From Streptomyces aurantiacus (GTDB lineage: Bacteria > Actinomycetota > Actinomycetes > Streptomycetales > Streptomycetaceae), in the NCBI RefSeq assembly GCF_027107535.1, contig NZ_CP114283.1, positions 4,278,001 through 4,342,000 of the forward strand: 64,000 nt of DNA, given 5' to 3'. Under the pieces are notes generated by a model that had not been told where the DNA came from, made no database searches, and saw only the letters and a list, made by a program, of their open reading frames with translations. Below, one piece after another: positions 1 through 8,418 of this stretch. Position 1 is the first letter of the stretch, and the number at the start of each line of letters is the position of its first letter. A program made the position numbers and the translations under genes.

Positions 1-330
1 GGTGACGTCGGCCTCGGGATCGGGCACTGCCATGGCCCAGGTGCCCATGGCGTCCAGGACATCGCGCAACCCCTCACCGAGAGGGGTCAGCGCGTACTCG
101 ACGCGCGGCGGGATCTCCGCGTAGGTCGTGCGGGTGACGATGCCATGCCGCTCGAACTGGCGCAGCCGGCTGGTCAGGGTGTGCGGACTGATGCCGGGCA
201 GAGCCTCGCGCAGCCGGGTGAAGCGGTGGGGTCCGTGCAGCAGTTCACGCACGATCAGAGTGGCCCACGGGCCGTTGAGCAGCGTGAGGAACCGGGCGAC
301 GCCGCACTCGGGGAGACAGGGATCGGTCAC
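1..330 (-). CDS. HxlR-family transcriptional regulator (3' end beyond window)
   Basis: Reading leftward from a GTG at 330, the frame stays open for 110 codons to the window edge. It begins MTDPCLPECGVARFLTLLNG and continues with the HxlR winged-helix pattern (GPWATLIVRELLHGPHRF, then LTSRLRQFERHGIVTR). The early Cys pair resembles the redox-active N-terminal cysteine of HxlR/HypR-type sensors. The gene is divergent from the NmrA-like gene at 387, with 56 bp between them. That arrangement is usual when an HxlR protein controls its neighbouring oxidoreductase. The family call is firm; the signal it senses is inferred only. The C-terminus is missing because the window starts inside the gene. Confidence 0.88.
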   Translation of the reverse strand, partial: MTDPCLPECGVARFLTLLNGPWATLIVRELLHGPHRFTRLREALPGISPHTLTSRLRQFERHGIVTRTTYAEIPPRVEYALTPLGEGLRDVLDAMGTWAMAVPDPEADVT

Positions 331-369
331 AGTTTTGACCGTACCCCAATAGTGCAGTTGATGTAACTG
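325..369. promoter_or_regulatory. Inverted repeats in the HxlR/NmrA divergent promoter
   Basis: Two short inverted repeats lie between the divergent genes. GGTCA-N6-TGACC at 325-340 overlaps the HxlR start codon. CAGTT-N5-AACTG lies at 355-369, inside a larger AGTGCA (351-356) and TGCACT (380-385) pair. Their position suits binding by the divergently transcribed HxlR protein, but that link is an inference. Confidence 0.4.
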
Positions 370-386
370 GTGCTGCCCATGCACTA

Positions 387-1241
387 ATGGCGTCCATGAC
401 CTACGTGATTCACGGCGCCACCGGCGCCCAGGGTGCCCCCGTCGTCTCCGCTCTCGCCGCCGCGGGCAAGTCCGTGACCGCTCTGACTCGATCCGCCGAT
501 GTAGCCGTGGACGGCGCGCAGCGCGTCGTAGCCGCCGGCTACGGCTCCACAGCCGAACTGACTGAGGCGTACCGCGGCGCTGACGGAGTGTTCGTCCACC
601 TGCCGGTGGTCTCCGAAGAGGACCGCCTGACCTATGCGCGCAACATCGTCGCTGCTGTCCGCGCGGCCCGTCCGGACCGGGTGGTGTTCTCGACCAGCGG
701 CGCCCCGATCGACCCGGAAAACGGTGGCGCGGCGGCGGCACTGGTTGGCGGTCTTGCGGGCAGCGGGGTGTCCCATGCGGTCATCGCGCCCACGTTCTAC
801 CTGGAGAACCTGCTCATGCCGTACGTCCTCGACGCGGTCCGCGAGCAAGGCGTGCTGCCCTATCCGATCCGCGCCGACTTCCCGGCTTCTTGGGCGTCAC
901 ACTTGGACATCGGCGACGCGGTCGCCGCCCTGTTCGACCGCACGGACATCACCGGCGTGATCTCCGTCGGCCAGTACCCGGCGATCACCGGGCCCGACCT
1001 GGCCGAGGCGTTCGGCGCCCACTTCGGCAAGGACGTGGTCTTCGAGCAGATCACCCCCGAGCAGTTCCGCAGCTCCGTTGCACCGTTGCTGGGCGAGGGC
1101 CCCGCCGCCGACGTCGCCGGATTCTACGCGGCCATGAGCACACTTCCGCACCGCTCGATCACACCTGAGAACTCCGCCCAGAAGCTGCTCGGCATCACCC
1201 CTCGCACTACCGGGCAGTGGCTGACCGGCATCGGCCTCTGA
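387..1241 (+). CDS. NmrA-like NAD(P)-binding oxidoreductase (atypical SDR)
   Basis: This 284-residue protein opens with a Rossmann strand and glycine motif (YVIHGATGAQGAPVVSAL) typical of NmrA/atypical SDR proteins. An RSADV segment follows, where such proteins hold the NADP phosphate. A GVFVHLPV strand and a late substrate-domain tail (HRSITPENSAQKLLGI) also fit the family. These enzymes act as NAD(P)H-dependent quinone reductases or redox-sensing regulators in the cytoplasm. A start at 396 (MTYVIHG) is equally possible because neither ATG has a clear ribosome site. Divergence from the HxlR gene suggests control by it in response to electrophile or redox stress. Confidence 0.85.
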   Translation: MASMTYVIHGATGAQGAPVVSALAAAGKSVTALTRSADVAVDGAQRVVAAGYGSTAELTEAYRGADGVFVHLPVVSEEDRLTYARNIVAAVRAARPDRVVFSTSGAPIDPENGGAAAALVGGLAGSGVSHAVIAPTFYLENLLMPYVLDAVREQGVLPYPIRADFPASWASHLDIGDAVAALFDRTDITGVISVGQYPAITGPDLAEAFGAHFGKDVVFEQITPEQFRSSVAPLLGEGPAADVAGFYAAMSTLPHRSITPENSAQKLLGITPRTTGQWLTGIGL

Positions 1242-1471
1242 CCGTAACCACGATCGGGGCCGGCCAAGTCCTCAAGTACTGCTGAACGCCCACGCAAGTA
1301 CTCGTCCGGGCTGTGCGGGCCCGCCGGACAGAGGCCGGCCCACCCCGTCTTCCCTGTCGACTTCGGCCTGTTGAACAGGCGATCAGACCTTGGCTCTTCC
1401 GAGGGCACAGCTTGCATCAGCCGTGGGTTCGGTGGCTGCGGGTTCAAGGATGTTACTCGCGTCACATCCGC

Positions 1472-1503
1472 TTGAACCTGACATTGATGTCAAGAATTAG
1501 CTT
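1472..1503 (+). promoter_or_regulatory. MerR-type promoter with 20-bp spacer upstream of the MDR gene
   Basis: TTGAAC at 1472-1477 and TAGCTT at 1498-1503 are separated by 20 bp. The over-long spacer holds the dyad TGACAT-TG-ATGTCA (1479-1492). That is the architecture MerR activators use to untwist a promoter. A MerR gene lies just beyond the controlled oxidoreductase. The same layout recurs at 17716-17747, with 14 of 20 spacer bases identical. I see no gene in the 230 bp between 1242 and this promoter. Confidence 0.72.
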
Positions 1504-1554
1504 GGCGATGTCCCCGCCGAACGCCGGACGAGGACGCTGCGAAAGGAATTCTTG

Positions 1555-2481
1555 ATGAGTACAGCCCTGGGGTATCGCACCTTCGGTAGCGCCGACGTCC
1601 ACGAGTTCTTCGATCGGCCCGTTCCGTCGCCCGGTCCTCTCGAAGTCCTCGTGCGCGTCGCGGCCGCGGGAGTCAACCCGCTCGATCACCTACTCCGGTC
1701 CGGACACATCCAGGTGTTGAACGGCCATGTGCCTTTTCCGCAGGTCCTGGGAATGGAGGCGGCAGGCACCGTCCTTGCGGTGGGGGACGATGTGACTGAC
1801 CTGGCCGTCGGCGACCGGGTCACCGGATTCGCCCTGACCGGTGCCGGCACGTACGCGAGGACGACTCTGTTGCTCGCCGAGTCCACGGCCCGCATACCCG
1901 ACACGCTCTCGGAGACCTGGGCGGCGACCATCCCCGTCGCCGGCACCACCGCGCTCGACGTCCTGGACCAACTCGCCCTGCCCGCCGGGGCGTCGCTGCT
2001 CGTGAACGGCATCGGCGGCGGCGTCGGAATCGCCCTCGCCCAGATTGCACGGGACCGCGGTCTGGTCGTGGTCGGCACCGGCAGTGCGGCCAAGCGGGAT
2101 CGCGCGACGGCAACCGGTGCAACCTTCGTCGAGTACACCGCAGGCGATGTCGTGGCCCGGCTCCGAGCGCAGGCCCCGGACGGCTTCGACGCCGTCGTCG
2201 ACACGGTCGGCGGCGATTCCCTGCGGAGCGTCGCCCCACTGGTGGCCAGGCCTGACGCACTTGTTTCGGTAGGGGACCTGTCTGTCGGCGAGCTCGGCGG
2301 AGCGATGGTCAACCGCCGTCTCGACCGGAGCAGTCTTGAGCGTGTCGCCGAGCTGATGGTCGCCGGGCGACTCGATCCCAACATCACGGCGACCTATCCT
2401 CTGGCGCGGGCGGAGGAGGCGCTGGCGCTCGTCGAGTCGGGCCACGCGTCGGGCAAGCTCGTCATCGACATGCGGCTCTGA
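1555..2481 (+). CDS. MDR-superfamily NADP-dependent quinone oxidoreductase
   Basis: The gene encodes 308 residues. ATG at 1555 is preferred over the TTG at 1552 because GAAAGGAA sits 6-7 bases upstream. The N-terminal GroES-like fold shows VRVAAAGVNPLDHLLRSG, then LGMEAAGTVLAVGDDV. The cofactor domain carries VNGIGGGVGIALAQIA, which replaces the AxxGGVG loop of zeta-crystallin type reductases. There are no zinc-binding cysteines, so it belongs with zinc-independent quinone reductases. It would reduce quinones or enones with NADPH. It is convergent with the MerR gene, whose stop is 2 bp away, and is preceded by a MerR-type promoter. Activation by electrophiles is plausible. Confidence 0.88.
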   Translation: MSTALGYRTFGSADVHEFFDRPVPSPGPLEVLVRVAAAGVNPLDHLLRSGHIQVLNGHVPFPQVLGMEAAGTVLAVGDDVTDLAVGDRVTGFALTGAGTYARTTLLLAESTARIPDTLSETWAATIPVAGTTALDVLDQLALPAGASLLVNGIGGGVGIALAQIARDRGLVVVGTGSAAKRDRATATGATFVEYTAGDVVARLRAQAPDGFDAVVDTVGGDSLRSVAPLVARPDALVSVGDLSVGELGGAMVNRRLDRSSLERVAELMVAGRLDPNITATYPLARAEEALALVESGHASGKLVIDMRL

Positions 2482-2483
2482 AC

Positions 2484-2918
2484 TCACGCTTCGCAGTGAT
2501 GACCGCCCCCGGCAGCAACGGAACCGGCCCGGCCCGCGCCGAGCCGGTGCCGGGTGTTCACTTCGATCACGGCATTGAGAGAGTCCCGGGTCTCGACGAG
2601 TCGGGCGATGTCGGCGGTCAGGCGGTCCCGTTCCTTGACCATCGTTTCGAACGCATCCTCGTGAACGTCGGCGTCGTCGCTCTCCACACAGGGCAGCAAC
2701 TGGGCAATCACCTTGCTCCCCAGTCCCGCGTCGAACAGCCGCCGGATGAGATGGACCCGCGCGACCTCCGTCGCGGCGTAGTGCCGCTGCCCGCCACCGG
2801 ATCGTGCACTGCGGATCAGACCCTGCTGCTCGTAGTACCGCAGTGATCGGGCGCTGGCCCCCGTCAGCCGGGCCACTTCTCCGATCCGCATTGTCACAGA
2901 GGGAGATGTCAAAGTCAT
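2484..2918 (-). CDS. MerR-family transcriptional activator (first paralogue)
   Basis: The start at 2918 (MTLTSPSVTMRIGEVARLTG) follows GGGAGGGG, giving 144 residues; an upstream extension in frame has no support. The winged helix (MRIGEVARLTGASARSLRYY, then EQQGLI) is standard MerR, followed by a dimerisation coiled coil rich in Arg, Asp and Leu. A Cys in QLLPCVES could be a sensor residue. It is closely related to the MerR protein at 17237, which has the matching phrase ELTPCVID. The probable target is the 20-bp-spacer promoter at 1472-1503, driving the convergent oxidoreductase. The ligand is unknown. The 270 bp upstream of this gene hold nothing I recognise. Confidence 0.88.
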   Translation of the reverse strand: MTLTSPSVTMRIGEVARLTGASARSLRYYEQQGLIRSARSGGGQRHYAATEVARVHLIRRLFDAGLGSKVIAQLLPCVESDDADVHEDAFETMVKERDRLTADIARLVETRDSLNAVIEVNTRHRLGAGRAGSVAAGGGHHCEA

Positions 2919-3188
2919 GAGACGCCCCTCCCGCACATCAGCCAGTTCCGCATGGCGACAGTCTAGCCAGCACGTGGCCGGCGGTGCCTCCAGGAAAGGG
3001 CCTGCTTCATGACGCGCCATTCTCATCGTCGTCGGCCGGGTGTGCGTGCCCGCCGTCGACGTTCGCCGCGGAGGGGAAGGCGACCCACCCGGTCGAAGCC
3101 GACCCGCAGCTCTCCGTGGCGGAACCGGTGCCGCGAGCAGCGTGATGCCGTCGCGGCCGCCGGTCGCGCTCAGGGGGCCCCTGGGGTC

Positions 3189-5537
3189 TCAGGCACGCCA
3201 GTGCACTTTGAAGACCCACGCGTGCTGCCCCGCCTTGCGTGCTGCTTCGGGAACGTCGATCACCAGCGCTCCTTTGCTGAGAGTCCAGGTCAAGGGCCGG
3301 CCGTGGCCGAGCATTGTGATCTTGTCGCCGCTGCGGATCGGGACCGGTGCTTCGACGGTGAGTGTGGCGCCGGGCTTGGCGAGGGAGTGGATGTAGAAGG
3401 CCTGGTCCGGGCGGATGGTGAACCGCAGGTCCTCGCCCAGTTCGGCCATCCGGGACCAGTACGTGGTGTCGTAGATCGCCTCCCCGTTGCTGCGCAGCCA
3501 GCGGCCTGTCTCACGCAGCCGGGTCTGCATGATCTCGGGGATGGTGCCGTCGGCCCGCGGGCCGATGTCGAGGAGGAAGTTGCCGTTCTTGGAGACGATG
3601 TCGACGAGGCTGTGCACGACCTCCTCGGTCGTCATGTAGGCCTCGTCCGGGGTCGCCTGGTTGTACCCGTAGCTGAACGGGTCCAGGCCGCGGCTGGACT
3701 CCCACTTGGCGACGACCGTGTTGTCGTACGTCGTGTACTCGGGGGTTGTGAAGTCGTGGAAGCCGATGCCCGAACGGTTGTTGACGGTGACCTCGATGGG
3801 CCGGGCGCGGTTCTTCGCGTGGTTGAAGTACTCGGCCAGGACATTGAGGCTGTCGTTGGCGCCGCCGATGTCGCACCAGATGAGCTCCGGGTCGTAGCCC
3901 TGGATCAGCTCCAGCATCTGCGGGGCCTGGTAGTCCTTCACGAAGTCCTTGCCCCCGGTGTAACCCGTGTAGGGCTCCGGCTCCAGGGTGTACGGATTGC
4001 GTGGGGCGTGACCCATCCAGGGGTCGTCCGGGTTGAACCACTCGGGCATGGAGAAGTAGAGCCCGCGGTGGAGTTCGGGTGTGTAGCGGCGGGACGCGTC
4101 GAAGAGTTCCTTGACGAGGTCCCGCTTCGGGCCCATCTTCACGGAGTTGCGGTCGGAGACCTTCGTGTCCCACAGCGCGAAGCCCTCGTGGTGCTTCGAG
4201 GTCAGCACGTGGTACTGCGCGCCCGCGTCCCGGAACAGTTCGACCCAGGCACGCGGATCGAAGTTCTCCGCTGTGAACATCGGGATGAAGTCGTCGTAGG
4301 CGAAGCCCTCGCCGTACTTCTCGCGGTGGTACGCGAAAACGGCGTTCTGGGGATCCTGCATGTGGTTCCAGTACCACTCGGCGTACTGCTTTCCGACCGG
4401 CGACCATGCGGGCACCGAGTAGACGCCCCAGTGGATGAAGATGCCGAACTTGGCGCCCTGGAACCAGTACGGCGCCTGGTGGCCGGAGAGAGAAGCCTCA
4501 GTGGGCTGGTAGTCGGCGACGCCGAGGGTCAACGGGCTTTGCCGCGAGGCAACGTGGGTCCCGCGGCCGGTGACGGTCACCGAGCCGTTCCGGGCCGTGC
4601 CGGGTGCGGTGCCCGCACGGTTGCGGATGCCCACGCGGAGGCGGGCCTGCTCGCCGGGGTCCAGGCGGCGGACACGAGCGGCCTCGACGGTGCGGGCTCC
4701 CGGAACCTCGACGCGCACCGACACCCCGTCCGCGGCCAGGACGGCCACCGTCCCCGCGTTGACGACGGTGGCTTCGACGCTCTGGGCACCGGACGACTCC
4801 AGCAGCGAGTTCGTGGACCGGGCCCCGCGCAGGGCCAGCGCGCGTCCCTGAGCGGCAGGTTGCAGGGACAGCGCGAACACGTGGAGCGACGCCTTGTTCG
4901 CCTGCGCCGGGTTGGTCACCGGGAGCGTGATCGCTACGGCGTCGCGCTGTGGGTCGAGCCACAGCTCGGACGTGCCGATCCCCACGCGGTGTTCGTCCTT
5001 GGTGCCGTCCGGTCCGTAGCGGTACGGCACCGACAGGGATCCGCCCGCGGCGTACCAGTCGGATCCGCCGAGGGTGGCGGTCGTGGTCGAGCCGTCCGCG
5101 TAGTGCACCGTGGCTTTGCCGGAGGCGTTGCCGTAGCTGCCCGCGGTGAGGAAGACGGCCGAGAGGTAGCGGCCTTCGGGCAGTTCGACGCGCTGGCCGA
5201 GGGCGACGACATTGTTCTTCGCGCCCGCGTCCGAAGTCGGGAAGACGAAGGGCGAGCCGTCGACTTCGACACGGCCCGTGGGAAGTTCCTCGCCCGGGAA
5301 CGTGTAGCCCGAGCCGTCGAAGTCACCGCCCCGCGCGGAAGCGGTGTCGACGCCGTCGTTGTCGTAGAGGGAGTCGAGCGGGACAGGGACGGGGTCGGGG
5401 ACGGGAACCCACGGCCCGGCGTTGTCGGCGAGCGGTTCGGCGGAGTGTGCGGCGGTGGCTGAGGTGAGGGGGAGGGCTGTTGCGGCGGCGACTCCGGCTG
5501 CGGCGCCCAGGACCTGACGTCTCGGATACGTACCCAT
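3189..5537 (-). CDS. Secreted alpha-L-fucosidase, GH29 (Tat-exported)
   Basis: Start at 5537 gives MGTYPRRQVLGAAAGVAAAT, a twin-arginine signal, preceded by GGAG; the 782-residue product should be exported folded. Residues about 45-250 form a beta-rich region resembling NPCBM-type carbohydrate-binding modules. About 255-345 looks like an immunoglobulin-like linker domain. The GH29 barrel starts near 360 with KFGIFIHWGVYSVPAW. It carries KHHEGFALW near 450 and the IWCDIGG strand near 555, whose Asp is the expected nucleophile. It would release alpha-linked fucose from host or plant glycans outside the cell. It stands alone, with no transporter beside it. Confidence 0.93.
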   Translation of the reverse strand: MGTYPRRQVLGAAAGVAAATALPLTSATAAHSAEPLADNAGPWVPVPDPVPVPLDSLYDNDGVDTASARGGDFDGSGYTFPGEELPTGRVEVDGSPFVFPTSDAGAKNNVVALGQRVELPEGRYLSAVFLTAGSYGNASGKATVHYADGSTTTATLGGSDWYAAGGSLSVPYRYGPDGTKDEHRVGIGTSELWLDPQRDAVAITLPVTNPAQANKASLHVFALSLQPAAQGRALALRGARSTNSLLESSGAQSVEATVVNAGTVAVLAADGVSVRVEVPGARTVEAARVRRLDPGEQARLRVGIRNRAGTAPGTARNGSVTVTGRGTHVASRQSPLTLGVADYQPTEASLSGHQAPYWFQGAKFGIFIHWGVYSVPAWSPVGKQYAEWYWNHMQDPQNAVFAYHREKYGEGFAYDDFIPMFTAENFDPRAWVELFRDAGAQYHVLTSKHHEGFALWDTKVSDRNSVKMGPKRDLVKELFDASRRYTPELHRGLYFSMPEWFNPDDPWMGHAPRNPYTLEPEPYTGYTGGKDFVKDYQAPQMLELIQGYDPELIWCDIGGANDSLNVLAEYFNHAKNRARPIEVTVNNRSGIGFHDFTTPEYTTYDNTVVAKWESSRGLDPFSYGYNQATPDEAYMTTEEVVHSLVDIVSKNGNFLLDIGPRADGTIPEIMQTRLRETGRWLRSNGEAIYDTTYWSRMAELGEDLRFTIRPDQAFYIHSLAKPGATLTVEAPVPIRSGDKITMLGHGRPLTWTLSKGALVIDVPEAARKAGQHAWVFKVHWRA

Positions 5538-5761
5538 GAGCGGCTCCAATTCATCGGATGTCTGATGATTGAGGGGAGTCGCGACGCTGTCAACGGTACG
5601 GACAGAGAGCAGAGTCGAAGAAATAGGTAGGACGATCGGTGAGGATCCTGAGTGCGTGGGATGGGTGACCGGTATCTGGTGGATCTCAGTCGCGCCACCG
5701 AGCGCCATGACGGACCGTCCGGCATCCGGGTGAGCTGAACCGTGCAGCTGCCCATCGGGAC

Positions 5762-5962
5762 CAGCAGTCGGCCGGACCTACGCGGCCGTCCGACCAAACC
5801 GCTGAACTGCGGGCGCTCCTCTATCGGTTGGCGCCCGAGCCGGGGCCGAGGCCGGTCGAGGGCAGACCTCGGGTACCGGGCCGGCGCGTACGTCGTGGGA
5901 TCCTGTTCGCTCTGCATACCGGCATGCAGTCGTACGCCATCCCGAAGTCCTGCTCAGAGCTG
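5762..5962 (+). pseudogene. IS5-family transposase, N-terminal remnant
   Basis: An open frame reads TAELRALLYRLAPEPG, then RPVEGRPRVPGRRVRRGILF and ALHTGMQ. That matches the N-terminus of IS5-family transposases of the 'GGRPRVPDRQVL-GIVFVLHTGIQW' type. It lacks a start codon and loses similarity after about 60 residues, so the DDE core is gone. The flanks (5538-5761 and 5963-6126) hold no gene I can support. Longer open frames there are GC-driven. Confidence 0.6.
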
Positions 5963-6126
5963 TCGACTTCATCGGTGCCGAGTCGGCCGGTCGCTCTGTG
6001 CTCGGACAATCTGCGCCGGTGCGCACCCGCTGTGCGCCCATGGTGGCCTCCGCCGCAGGGGGCCTCGGAGTCTGCCTGACCCGGCAACGGCCCCTCGTTC
6101 AGGGTCCCTTGTAGAGAGCACGCTGA

Positions 6127-6990
6127 TCAGATCACGGGCGGTCCCGCCTCGATCCGGCGCAGTACCGGAGACAGGCGGTCCAGATCGGGGCCGGTCTGGA
6201 CCTGCCGCTCGTCCCACCAGGTGGCACCGGCGTCGCGCAGTGGACCGATGACGTCCCGGGCCTTCGCGGCATCCGAGGGCGTGGCACCGCCGAGCACGAA
6301 TTCAAAGGGCCGCTCGTCTCCGGCCACACGGTTCTTACGTACATAGCCGACGAGATCCCGTACCTCTGCCACAGCGGGTACATGCCCATGCCGGGCCGTC
6401 TCGAAGAGAGGCACCGCGCCGTCCCATCGGGCTGCTCGCCGCATCGGCGGGCGGCGCGGCCAGAACCCGCCGATCCACACCGGCGGACCAGGCCGCTGCA
6501 CCGTGGCAGGCAGCAGCGTCACGTCCCGGACCTCGTAGTGCCGGCCATGGTGGGTCACCGGCTCGCCGGACCACCAGCGCCCCAACAGTTCCAGTCCCTC
6601 GTCCAGCCGCTCGGCGAGGACGCGTGGCTCAGCCGTGTCGCCGAAACTGCGGTATTCGTCCTCGACCGGGCCGCCCAGGCCCGCTGTGAAGATCACCCGG
6701 CCGTTGCTGAGTTGGTCCAGGGTGGCCACTTGGCGGGCCAGTTGCTGCGGACGGTAACGGGGGACCGGCGTCAGGAGGGTGCCCAGTCGGATCCGCGAGG
6801 TCGCCAGCGCGGCCGCGGTGAGCAGCATCCAGGGGTCTCCGAAGGGGCGCCCTTGGTGTTGTCGGTGCAGTACGTGGTCCCAGACGAAAAGTCCGTCCCA
6901 GCCGGCCTGTTCGGCGGCAGCTGCCACAGACGCGACGTTACGAGGGTCGGCGAAGTCGCCGAAGTTGGGGATGTTGATGGAGAAACGCAT
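6127..6990 (-). CDS. LLM-class flavin/F420-dependent oxidoreductase
   Basis: This 287-residue protein has the luciferase-like monooxygenase fold. It starts MRFSINIPNFGDFADPRNVA, then shows GWDGLFVWDHVL, SRIRLGTLLTPVPRYRP and LDQLSNGRVIFTAGLGGP. The last phrase is the flavin/F420 phosphate-binding turn. A late GPPVWIGGFWPRRPP strand is also typical. Many actinobacterial members use F420 rather than FMN, but the sequence does not settle this. The substrate is unknown. It lies upstream of nothing obviously linked; the next gene on this strand is a decayed GDSL hydrolase. Confidence 0.87.
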   Translation of the reverse strand: MRFSINIPNFGDFADPRNVASVAAAAEQAGWDGLFVWDHVLHRQHQGRPFGDPWMLLTAAALATSRIRLGTLLTPVPRYRPQQLARQVATLDQLSNGRVIFTAGLGGPVEDEYRSFGDTAEPRVLAERLDEGLELLGRWWSGEPVTHHGRHYEVRDVTLLPATVQRPGPPVWIGGFWPRRPPMRRAARWDGAVPLFETARHGHVPAVAEVRDLVGYVRKNRVAGDERPFEFVLGGATPSDAAKARDVIGPLRDAGATWWDERQVQTGPDLDRLSPVLRRIEAGPPVI

Positions 6991-7164
6991 CCCAGAAGGA
7001 TGCGGAACTGGCCGCGACGGAGCAATCGAATTCGGATCCGGGCGGCTTCGCGGCAGGGCCCAGACGAACGCAGCACCACACGTACGCCACCGGGCCCGTC
7101 GTACCGCTGCTGGACTGCAGGGCCGACCTCCGGGCTCCGCTTCCCACGCAGAGCTCGACTGATG

Positions 7165-7511
7165 TCACGGCCACCACCTGGGGGAGACCGCCGGCTCAGA
7201 CGTTTGTCGTGCCGCAGCGATCCGGGCCAGCTCAGCACGGACCACCGTCAGCGACAACGCGCCGGCGGCCACATCTGCCGGGTCGCCCAGCGCAGTGATC
7301 CTCCCGTCCGGACCGGTCGCGGCCGGGCCGGGAACCTGCTCAAGGGCCGGACAGCTCACCGGGGAGATCAACAGCAGCGGGCTGTCGGGGTGGCCGTCCC
7401 GGATCGTGTCCAGAAATCCAACCGGCGCGGCATGACTCCTGCCGGTGTGGTCTCCAGGTCCAGCGCACCCCGTATCTCCACCGGCCCGCCGACCAACGGA
7501 ACCGTCCGCAT
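7165..7511 (-). pseudogene. GDSL/SGNH hydrolase, internally deleted remnant
   Basis: ATG at 7511 begins MRTVPLVGGPVEIRGALDLE, then TTPAGVMPRRL, the usual N-terminus of Streptomyces SGNH-hydrolase-like proteins. Near 7419 the homology jumps to another frame, GFLDTIRDGHPDSPLLLISP, then ALSLTVVRAELARIAAARQ. That stretch normally sits much later in the protein. The middle, with the catalytic Ser block, and the C-terminal His block are both missing. It is therefore a non-functional relic made by an internal deletion plus loss of the 3' end. Family assignment comes from remembered family phrases and was not checked by alignment. Confidence 0.6.
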
Positions 7512-7581
7512 CGCCACCGTCACCGCCGCTGTCCAAGGTCGATGCGCTCCGTCGATGGCATCCGTCCGGTGTCTCCGTCGT

Positions 7582-8130
7582 TCATCGACGCCCGCCGAAC
7601 TCCCAGTCGTGGACCTCGATGTCTGCGTAGCGGTCCGGAGTCAGGGTGGCGCGTGCCGTATCCGAGTCCGGGGCCCTGAGCAGTACCGCTGTGCCCAGCC
7701 ACGTGTCGCCGTCGTCGGACAGCAGCGGCCCGTACGCGATCAGCTCGTCCTGGTCGGGCGGCAGGTCGAGGTCGGCTGCCGGGCCCTCGCCGAAGCCGAG
7801 CACCAGGTACCGGTTGCCACCGCTCCGGCCGCCGGGAAAATCCCACATGGTGCGCCCCAACACGTTGCGCCACCGGCGCAGCAGCACGTCCCGGAACGCA
7901 CCGGCCTGGTAGTTGGGCTCGTCGAAGGCGAACGCGCGGGCAGCGGCGGGATCGGGCAGATCGACGATATGCACGCTTCCGGTGGGCGTTTCACCATCGT
8001 CGGCGAAGGTCGGGCCGCGAGCGATCAGTTCCTTCGCATACCGGTCCATGTAGGACCAGTGCTCCTCCGTCAGCTCCTCGCGAAGGGCTAGGGAGTCCGG
8101 CCGGTCTCGGTGGTAGCAGAAGTACTCCAT
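7582..8130 (-). CDS. YCII-related domain protein, tandem duplication
   Basis: The 182-residue product has two YCII-like ferredoxin folds. The first (about 1-95) begins MEYFCYHRDRPDSLALREEL and holds HWSYMDRYAKELIARGPTF, then GSVHIVDLPDPAAARAFAF. The second (about 105-182) repeats the theme with YLVLGFGEGPAAD, ELIAYGPLLSDDG, WLGTAVLLRAPD and VHDWEFGGR. YCII domains are small alpha-beta barrels with a conserved His-Asp pair and mostly unknown chemistry. The start at 8130 has GGAAGGG upstream. It is a cytoplasmic single gene whose function I cannot assign. Confidence 0.8.
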   Translation of the reverse strand: MEYFCYHRDRPDSLALREELTEEHWSYMDRYAKELIARGPTFADDGETPTGSVHIVDLPDPAAARAFAFDEPNYQAGAFRDVLLRRWRNVLGRTMWDFPGGRSGGNRYLVLGFGEGPAADLDLPPDQDELIAYGPLLSDDGDTWLGTAVLLRAPDSDTARATLTPDRYADIEVHDWEFGGRR

Positions 8131-8337
8131 GATGACAGACCCTTCCGCACCAAGGTCACGATCTCAACCGGCTTTTGCCGGCGAGATGCGCCGCCGCGTC
8201 ATCGACCAGGTCCTGAAGGTGAGCGCCCGGATGAACAACGCCGCCGCGGCGGGAGAGCCGTAGGCCTGCCCGCCGCGGCGAAAGATGAAGAAGGCCGTGG
8301 CGCCCGCTCAAGCCCTCAGGCGGCTTCCTGCCCCCGT

Positions 8338-8370
8338 GATGCCCGGCTGCCGTTCAGGCTGCCGGGCATC
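8338..8370 (-). terminator. Hairpin terminator downstream of the alpha/beta hydrolase
   Basis: GATGCCCGGC (8338-8347) pairs perfectly with GCCGGGCATC (8361-8370) across a 13-base loop. It lies 49 bp after the stop of the minus-strand hydrolase at 8419. No strong U-tract follows, as is common in actinobacteria. Confidence 0.65.
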
Positions 8371-8418
8371 AGCGTTCTTGTGACGCGGGAAGAGGGTGCG
8401 CCCGTGAGCGCCTGACAC

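Noticed and set aside
2919..3188. 70-codon minus-strand ORF between MerR and fucosidase
   Set aside because: Composition is non-coding-like, with no start signal and no homology recognised.
3009..5462. 817-codon open frame on the plus strand opposite the fucosidase
   Set aside because: It is a GC-bias mirror of the fucosidase, low in motif content and rich in Arg/Val/Gly; the minus strand has a complete Tat signal and GH29 motifs.
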